A stretch of DNA of 20,869 bases from JBFKOL01 sp041628815 (GTDB lineage Bacteria; Bacteroidota; Bacteroidia; Chitinophagales; Saprospiraceae), in contig JBFKOL010000039.1 of the NCBI GenBank assembly GCA_041628815.1, positions 1-20,869 on the forward strand. The letters are read 5' to 3'. Under the pieces are notes generated by a model, which was not told where the DNA came from, ran no database searches, and worked only from the letters and a program-made list of their open reading frames with translations. The position numbers were made by a program, and so were the translations under genes. Position 1 is the first letter of the stretch, and the number at the start of each line of letters is the position of its first letter. Shown in pieces: positions 16,609-20,869 of this stretch.

Positions 16609-17232
16609 TTAAATTGCATAAGCTACTTTGTCCGGTTTACTCGTCCATGGATTGTTTTTCACCCTAAATCTCCATGGTCTCAGGGCACACTTTCCTGCAT
16701 AGGCAATTCCTACTCGTGGACTCGCCAGGATTTGGTTTTCCGTTATGACTTTATTTCCGTCTACTATTTTGATCATACCGGATGGTTCGTATAATGCCTG
16801 TCCGTCGTGGCTTACATTGATACCCATTGCCCTGGTAAACTTACCGGGACCATTGGTCAGTGATAAGGGGTGTCGGATTCCATTTCTGCGATCCTTCATG
16901 ATATCCATACCGAGAACAGGTTCTACTGCCCGGATCAATACAGCGTGTGCAAGACCTTGTTCACCACTCACAATGTTGAATAGGTGATGTATACCGTAGC
17001 ACAAGTAAACATAAGCTATACCGCCGGCTTCAAACATGGTTTGGGTGCGAGGTGTTTTTCGATTCCCAAAAGCGTGACAGCCCCTGTCGTCTGGAGCCCT
17101 ATATGCCTCGGTTTCTACAATCACGCCTGAGGTGACCACACCTTCTACCTGAGTCACAATTATTTTGCCGAGCAATTCTCTGGCTATTGTCACCACATCA
17201 GGTCGCAAGAAAAAAGAACGAGACAAGACCAT
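16609..17232 (-). CDS. 3-methyladenine DNA glycosylase, AAG/MPG family
   Basis: Base-excision repair enzyme that removes alkylated purines such as 3-methyladenine from DNA. The 207-residue length fits bacterial members. Compared with human AAG, the key residues are at the right spacing: Glu42 (Glu125, activates water), Tyr44 and His53 (Tyr127 and His136, base pocket), and Tyr79 (Tyr162, intercalating residue), followed by the ALIRAVEP-like segment VLIRAVEP and NGPGKFTRAMGI. The start ATG at 17232 lies 8 bases after the guaB stop, so it is probably co-transcribed with guaB. Its end overlaps an alternative upstream start of the Plug gene by 11 bases. Confidence 0.93.
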   Translation of the reverse strand: MVLSRSFFLRPDVVTIARELLGKIIVTQVEGVVTSGVIVETEAYRAPDDRGCHAFGNRKTPRTQTMFEAGGIAYVYLCYGIHHLFNIVSGEQGLAHAVLIRAVEPVLGMDIMKDRRNGIRHPLSLTNGPGKFTRAMGINVSHDGQALYEPSGMIKIVDGNKVITENQILASPRVGIAYAGKCALRPWRFRVKNNPWTSKPDKVAYAI

Positions 17233-17240
17233 ACAACAAC

Positions 17241-18722
17241 CTATGTTCTTCTCGAATAATTGGGTGATTCCTTTGTAATGGTAATGTTGTGTGGATGGCT
17301 TTCGAGTACACCTGCTCCAGTTATCCGGACCATCGTAGCTTGTTGGAGTGAACGTATATCCGGAGCTCCACAGTAACCCATCGAAGATCTAAGGCCGCCC
17401 AGGTACTGAACCATAACTTCCGATACCGACCCCTTATAAGGCACCCTTCCTTCAATTCCTTCAGGTACCAGCTTTTTCACATCATCTTCGGCATCCTGAA
17501 AATATCGATCTTTCGATCCTCTCTGCATTGCACCGAGAGATCCCATTCCCCTGTAAACTTTGAACTTCCTGCCCTCATACAGAATGGTTTCACCGGGAGC
17601 TTCTTCGGTTCCCGCAAAAAGCGATCCTGCCATAATGGAATCTGCTCCTGCAGCGATGGCTTTGGCGATATCTCCGGTATACCTGATGCCCCCGTCACCA
17701 ATGATCGGAATCCCTTGCTTTTTGGCGGCGCGAGAGGCTTCCATAATGGCCGTCAGTTGAGGCACACCCACTCCGGCCACAATGCGAGTCGTACAGATAC
17801 TTCCCGGCCCCACACCCACTTTTATCCCGTCTACACCGCTTTCTATGAGCGCTTTAGCCCCAGATTCGGTTGCCACATTTCCCCCAATGATTTGCAGCCC
17901 CGGGAAAACTTTTCTGATCTCTTTTATGGTATCCAGAACCCCCTGGGAATGTCCATGCGCTGTATCCACAATGACCACGTCCACGTCCACTTCATCCAGT
18001 GCCTCGACTCTTTCGAAGGTATCCGGACCCACGCCCAAGGCAGCACCAACAAGCAGGCGGCCTTTTGAATCCTTGCTGGCGTTTGGAAAATTCTCCAACT
18101 TGATGATGTCCTTGTAGGTGATCAGACCCATTAAGGTGTTGGAATCATTGACTACCGGCAACTTCTCTATTTTGTATTTCTGAAGAATTTCCCTGGCCTG
18201 ATCAAGTGTAGTCCCTTCCGGAGCAGTGATCAGGTGTTCTGAAGTCATCAGGTGCTTAACCTTTTTTGCCAGATCCTGTTCGAATCTTAGGTCGCGGTTC
18301 GTCAATATCCCAACGAGGTGGTCATCGGCATCGACGATCGGAATTCCACCAATACTGTAAATACGCATTATCTCCAATGCTTCTTCGATGGTGGCCTCTG
18401 GTCCCAGTGTTACCGGGTCAATGATCATCCCGCTCTCAGATCTCTTTACCTTTCTCACCTGTTCTGCCTGTTGGTCAATCGTCATATTCTTGTGTATAAT
18501 GCCGATTCCACCTTCGCGTGCCATCGCAATTGCCAGGTTGTACTCCGTTACCGTATCCATGGCAGCAGATACAATAGGCGTATTGATCGTTATATCCCTT
18601 GTCAGCTTGGATCGGATATCTACTTCTCGTGGCAGAATTTCAGAATAGGAAGGAACGAGGAGAACGTCGTCAAAGGTAAGCGCCGTGTTATCGGGGCTAT
18701 TGAGAAAGCGTGCTTTTTCCAT
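17241..18722 (-). CDS. guaB: Inosine-5'-monophosphate dehydrogenase
   Basis: Oxidises IMP to XMP with NAD+, the committed step of guanine nucleotide synthesis. The 493 residues show the TFDDVLLVP N-terminus, two CBS domains inserted in the barrel (about 97-157 and 158-215), GGNVATESGAKALI and GVDGIKVGVGPGSICTTR with catalytic Cys310, GDGGIRYTGDIAKAIAAGAD for phosphate binding, YRGMGSLGAM, and the mobile flap up to PEGIEGRVPYKG. The frame can also start at a TTG at 18728, but the ATG at 18722 is standard. It is first in a minus-strand run with the AAG glycosylase and Plug genes and is divergent from tadA over 55 bases. A -7 promoter element sits only 3 bases before the ATG. Confidence 0.97.
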   Translation of the reverse strand: MEKARFLNSPDNTALTFDDVLLVPSYSEILPREVDIRSKLTRDITINTPIVSAAMDTVTEYNLAIAMAREGGIGIIHKNMTIDQQAEQVRKVKRSESGMIIDPVTLGPEATIEEALEIMRIYSIGGIPIVDADDHLVGILTNRDLRFEQDLAKKVKHLMTSEHLITAPEGTTLDQAREILQKYKIEKLPVVNDSNTLMGLITYKDIIKLENFPNASKDSKGRLLVGAALGVGPDTFERVEALDEVDVDVVIVDTAHGHSQGVLDTIKEIRKVFPGLQIIGGNVATESGAKALIESGVDGIKVGVGPGSICTTRIVAGVGVPQLTAIMEASRAAKKQGIPIIGDGGIRYTGDIAKAIAAGADSIMAGSLFAGTEEAPGETILYEGRKFKVYRGMGSLGAMQRGSKDRYFQDAEDDVKKLVPEGIEGRVPYKGSVSEVMVQYLGGLRSSMGYCGAPDIRSLQQATMVRITGAGVLESHPHNITITKESPNYSRRT

Positions 18723-18725
18723 GTA

Positions 18726-18757
18726 CAAAAATACAATTATAAACCATTTGGATAAAA
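18726..18757 (-). promoter_or_regulatory. Predicted guaB promoter, possibly giving a leaderless mRNA
   Basis: On the minus strand: TTTT (18754-18757, one mismatch to the -33 box TTTG), a 20-base spacer, then TATTTTTG (18726-18733), an exact TAnnTTTG -7 element. Only three bases separate it from the guaB ATG at 18722, so transcription would begin at or near the start codon. Either the message is leaderless or this match is accidental. Confidence 0.4.
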
Positions 18758-18777
18758 GATTTCAGATATTTGCCGAC

Positions 18778-19242
18778 ATGCAATTGCACGACCTTTATAC
18801 CGACGATTACTTCATGAAACAGGCCATAAAGGAAGCAGAAAAAGCGCTGGCCTCAGGAGAGATTCCGGTCGGTGCTGTAATAACCTGCCAGAATAGAATC
18901 GTCGCCAGGGCATTCAACCAGATGGAAATCTTATCGGATGCCACCGCTCATGCGGAAATGCTTGCAATAACCTCTGCAACGAATTACCTGGGATCAAAAT
19001 ACCTGGAGGATTGTACATTGTATGTAACCCTGGAACCCTGTCCTATGTGCGCCGGCGCATTGTATTGGTCTCGTCTGGGACGGATCGTCTACGGCGCAGA
19101 AGATCCCAAACGTGGATTTATGCGCTATGGGAAAGAAATGCTGCACCCATCAACCAAACTGGAGTTTGGTATTCTGTCCGCTGATTGTGGCCATCTCTTA
19201 CAGGAATTTTTCAAGAAGAAAAGGAAAAAACTGCCATCCTAG
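18778..19242 (+). CDS. tadA: tRNA-specific adenosine deaminase
   Basis: Zinc-dependent deaminase that converts A34 to inosine in the wobble position of tRNA-Arg(ACG). From the chosen start the protein has 154 residues with the cytidine/deoxycytidylate deaminase fold: zinc ligand His58 and proton shuttle Glu60 in TAHAEM, and zinc ligands Cys88 and Cys91 in EPCPMCAGAL. The GEIPVGAVI segment near 27-35 and the YGAEDPKRGF-like region are typical of TadA. The frame is open back to 18685, inside guaB on the other strand; ATG at 18778 gives the usual short N-terminus, and ATG at 18721 is less likely. It is divergent from guaB and appears to be a single-gene unit. Confidence 0.93.
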   Translation: MQLHDLYTDDYFMKQAIKEAEKALASGEIPVGAVITCQNRIVARAFNQMEILSDATAHAEMLAITSATNYLGSKYLEDCTLYVTLEPCPMCAGALYWSRLGRIVYGAEDPKRGFMRYGKEMLHPSTKLEFGILSADCGHLLQEFFKKKRKKLPS

Positions 19243-19307
19243 GTTAGCATTTTGTTAAATCGATCCAAGACGCCATTCACGTCGTTAAAATACTTTTAAA
19301 CCATTGT

Positions 19308-19327
19308 GCTCTGAATGAGTACAGAGC
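19308..19327 (+). repeat. Small hairpin upstream of the lipoprotein gene
   Basis: Perfect 6-base inverted repeat GCTCTG / CAGAGC with an 8-base loop, 24 bases before the lipoprotein ATG at 19352. No T tract follows, so it is not a standard terminator of tadA; it may be a leader structure or chance. Confidence 0.3.
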
Positions 19328-19351
19328 TATCTTCGAGGTGAAAATAACCAT

Positions 19352-19885
19352 ATGAAAGCCTGGTTCGTTCTTACATTAATGGGCCTCATCGCTACTTCCT
19401 GCTCAAACAAACTGAAATATTTCACACAAGATTTGTATGAAGATTTTGGCTGGACAGAACGCGATCTGCGCGCCATACAGTTTTACGTTTCCGAGGACAT
19501 TGTTCTTTATAAAAAGCTCAGTGCCGAAGAAGCGCGCATTTCCAAGGGAAAAATCCGTATAGTCGATGGCAGCCAGGTGGAGGAAGTCATCATTGAACAA
19601 GGTACTCCGGGGGTTTTTGTCCGTTCCCCGAAACAAGAAAGGTTTGCCATTTCCTTTGAAGATGATGCTTCAAAATTTCTCATGTTTGGACCCAGCGATA
19701 AACACAATGGCCGGTTCGTTCTCCTGGGTAAAGAATGGAACAAACGTTCGGGTAAAATCACGTATGGTAACGAGGTGTACGAAACTTCATCTTCGAGCGC
19801 CTACGCTGCGCTTATGGTAGATATCAACAAGGCCTACAAAACAAAGTACAAATCCCGTCGTGCAGGTGGTAAACGCGTAGATTGA
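19352..19885 (+). CDS. Conserved hypothetical lipoprotein
   Basis: 177-residue protein of unknown function. It has a lipoprotein signal peptide: Lys2, a hydrophobic core at 4-14 and a lipobox ending TSC with Cys17. The mature part starts with TQDLYEDFGWTERDLRAIQF and then has alternating short strands (IVLYKKL, KIRIVDG, VEEVIIEQGTPGVFV, RFAISFE, FLMFGP, RFVLLGKEW, KITYGNEVYE), suggesting a small all-beta domain. The C-terminal tail is strongly basic (KTKYKSRRAGGKRVD). From memory it resembles an uncharacterised lipoprotein found in Saprospiria-like Bacteroidota; no function is known to me. It lies downstream of tadA by 109 bases and converges on pcm with a 9-base gap. The weak Shine-Dalgarno-like GAGG at 19335-19338 is rather far from the start. 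Confidence 0.82.
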   Translation: MKAWFVLTLMGLIATSCSNKLKYFTQDLYEDFGWTERDLRAIQFYVSEDIVLYKKLSAEEARISKGKIRIVDGSQVEEVIIEQGTPGVFVRSPKQERFAISFEDDASKFLMFGPSDKHNGRFVLLGKEWNKRSGKITYGNEVYETSSSSAYAALMVDINKAYKTKYKSRRAGGKRVD

Positions 19886-19894
19886 AATCTGGAT

Positions 19895-20551
19895 TTACAC
19901 TATACCATGGTTGGTGCCCCTGAGAAGAGGCACGAAACTAAAGTCACCAAAATCCTCTGAAACATAGTCATCGGATCTTGTTTTTGTGATGCGCACCATT
20001 TTCTGCACATTTTCATCTCCGACCGGAATTACCAGCATACCTCCAATTTTTAACTGATGAAGTAAGGCTTTTGGTATTTCTCTGGCACCGGCTGTAACGA
20101 GTATTTTGTCGAACGGGGCAAAGCGAGGGGACCCCTTGTACCCATCGCCATAGAGCGTCCGGATTCTTTCATACCCCATCTGGACAAGTCGCTTAGAGGT
20201 TTGATCAAATAGTTTCTTTTGCCGTTCTATCGTGTAAACTTTAGCTCCCATTTCAGCGAGGACAATGGCCTGGTAACCCGACCCCGTACCAACTTCCAGA
20301 ATCTTATCTGACGCCTTGACTTCAAGAAGTTCGGTCTGCCTGGCGACGGTATAAGGCTGTGAAATGGTTTGATCAGCATCGATTGGAAAGGCAGTATCCT
20401 TGTATGCCCAATCTTCAAACGCTTTATCGAGAAAAAAATGCCGGGGTATTTTAAGCATAACAGACAATATTTTTTCGTCTACTATCCCCTTTCTTCGCAA
20501 TTCACTTACTAACTTTTGCCTCTGACCTTTGTTTCTATAATTGTCTTTCAA
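19895..20551 (-). CDS. pcm: Protein-L-isoaspartate O-methyltransferase
   Basis: Repairs age-damaged proteins by methylating L-isoaspartyl residues with S-adenosylmethionine. The 218-residue protein shows RHFFLDKAFEDWAYKDTAFPI, the active-site segment QTISQPY (61-67), the SAM-binding loop EVGTGSGYQ (86-94), the acidic end of strand 2 (TIERQ, near 107-111) and the later motif GDGYKG. The start is a TTG at 20551: no in-frame ATG lies before an upstream stop, and the next ATG (codon 32) would delete the conserved first helix (RQKLVSELRRKGI). It is divergent from the phosphohexomutase gene and converges on the lipoprotein gene. Confidence 0.93.
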   Translation of the reverse strand: MKDNYRNKGQRQKLVSELRRKGIVDEKILSVMLKIPRHFFLDKAFEDWAYKDTAFPIDADQTISQPYTVARQTELLEVKASDKILEVGTGSGYQAIVLAEMGAKVYTIERQKKLFDQTSKRLVQMGYERIRTLYGDGYKGSPRFAPFDKILVTAGAREIPKALLHQLKIGGMLVIPVGDENVQKMVRITKTRSDDYVSEDFGDFSFVPLLRGTNHGIV

Positions 20552-20646
20552 AGAAATGAATTATATATAAAATTTATATTGCATCTGTAAAATGCTGTAA
20601 ATGAGCATTTAAATGCAACTTACGTAAAAATTAAGTTTTCAATCGT
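20552..20646. promoter_or_regulatory. AT-rich divergent promoter region with palindrome
   Basis: This strongly AT-rich 95-base gap must hold the promoters of both pcm and the phosphohexomutase gene. It contains the perfect 12-base palindrome GCATTTAAATGC at 20605-20616 and a further AAATGC at 20590-20595 that can pair with the GCATTT. Near matches to TAnnTTTG occur (for example TAAGTTTT at 20632-20639 on the plus strand), but none is exact. Confidence 0.4.
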
Positions 20647-20869
20647 ATGTACAAGATCAAATTTGGAACCGATGGTTGGCGTGCAATAATCGCGAAAGAT
20701 TACACCATCGACAATCTAAAGCGAGTGTCAGAAGCGACGGCCAGATGGATGATGCGGAAAAATTTGAAATCCGCCGTGATTGGTTACGACTGCAGATTTG
20801 GCGGCGAAATGTTCAGTAAGACCAGTGCGCAGGTATTTGCCCATTTTGGCATCAAAGTTTTGATAAGTG
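20647..20869 (+). CDS. Phosphoglucomutase/phosphomannomutase family protein, 5' part
   Basis: The gene starts at ATG 20647 and runs off the window after 74 codons. The visible N-terminus has KFGTDGWRAIIAKDYT, the first conserved segment of the alpha-D-phosphohexomutase family, followed by the start of domain 1 (VIGYDCRFGGEMFSKTSAQVFAHFGIKVL), where GYDCRFGG matches the GYDxR motif. The catalytic phosphoserine loop lies beyond the edge. Family members interconvert the 1- and 6-phosphates of glucose, mannose or glucosamine; the fragment cannot tell which. The FGTDGWR form is more like the phosphoglucomutase/phosphomannomutase branch than GlmM, but this is only a guess. Confidence 0.88.
   Translation, partial: MYKIKFGTDGWRAIIAKDYTIDNLKRVSEATARWMMRKNLKSAVIGYDCRFGGEMFSKTSAQVFAHFGIKVLIS

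Noticed and set aside
16548..16619. 24-residue N-terminal extension of the Plug protein
   Set aside because: Polar, would precede a complete signal peptide, and overlaps the previous gene; the later ATG is preferred.
18318..18755. Open frame of 145 codons on the plus strand opposite guaB
   Set aside because: Lies wholly opposite a strongly conserved gene, with biased composition and no recognisable motif; a shadow frame.
18747..18772. TTTG and GATATTTG as a tadA promoter
   Set aside because: Spacing of 14 bases and a mismatch in the first base of the -7 element; could be real but is not supported.
1..20869. CRISPR arrays, insertion sequences, tRNA or rRNA genes, phage or defence genes
   Set aside because: None seen: no regularly spaced repeats, transposase motifs, tRNA-like cloverleaf or rRNA sequence. 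The content is housekeeping and envelope genes.

Overview
The window (about 45% GC by eye) reads as ordinary chromosome from a member of the Bacteroidota, possibly a Saprospiria-like lineage. The phylum call rests on three things. There is a gene for the type IX secretion system Plug protein (DUF5103), a family confined to that phylum. There are exact matches to the Bacteroidota -7 promoter element TAnnTTTG upstream of prs, tolC and guaB. Start codons have A-rich leaders with almost no Shine-Dalgarno signal. The order-level guess rests mainly on the look of the conserved lipoprotein at 19352-19885 and is weak.

Layout. 1-121 is a short leader. 122-6705 (+) holds gltB and gltD (glutamate synthase large and small subunits), then frr (ribosome recycling factor). 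6744-7523 (-) is an LpxH-type lipid A hydrolase, divergent from an SDR-fold protein (7588-8379, +). prs (PRPP synthetase, 8395-9327, -) converges on the SDR gene and diverges from a lipoprotein M19 dipeptidase (9471-10730, +). An EamA/DMT permease (10905-11795, +) converges, with an 11-bp overlap, on a long minus-strand block. Read in its own direction from 18722 to 11785, that block is guaB, AAG-type 3-methyladenine DNA glycosylase, T9SS Plug, an intrinsic terminator, then a tolC-hlyD-GT(DUF2064) cluster with its own predicted promoter. tadA (18778-19242, +) diverges from guaB. A small lipoprotein gene (19352-19885, +) then converges on pcm (19895-20551, -). A phosphohexomutase gene starts at 20647 and runs off the window.

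Function. Most genes are housekeeping: nitrogen assimilation, PRPP and guanine nucleotide synthesis, ribosome recycling, wobble-base editing, alkylation repair and protein repair. Several act at the envelope: LpxH, Plug, the TolC/HlyD pair and two lipoproteins. No gene gap exceeds 300 bases. I found no mobile element, CRISPR array, tRNA, rRNA or defence island, and no clearly new multi-gene system. The items most worth a second look are an SDR-fold protein with Ser and Arg where the catalytic Tyr and Lys should be, an efflux adaptor/outer-membrane pair with no inner-membrane pump beside it, the Plug gene coupled to a DNA-repair gene, a possible leaderless guaB transcript, two conserved genes that appear to start with TTG, and the uncharacterised lipoprotein.
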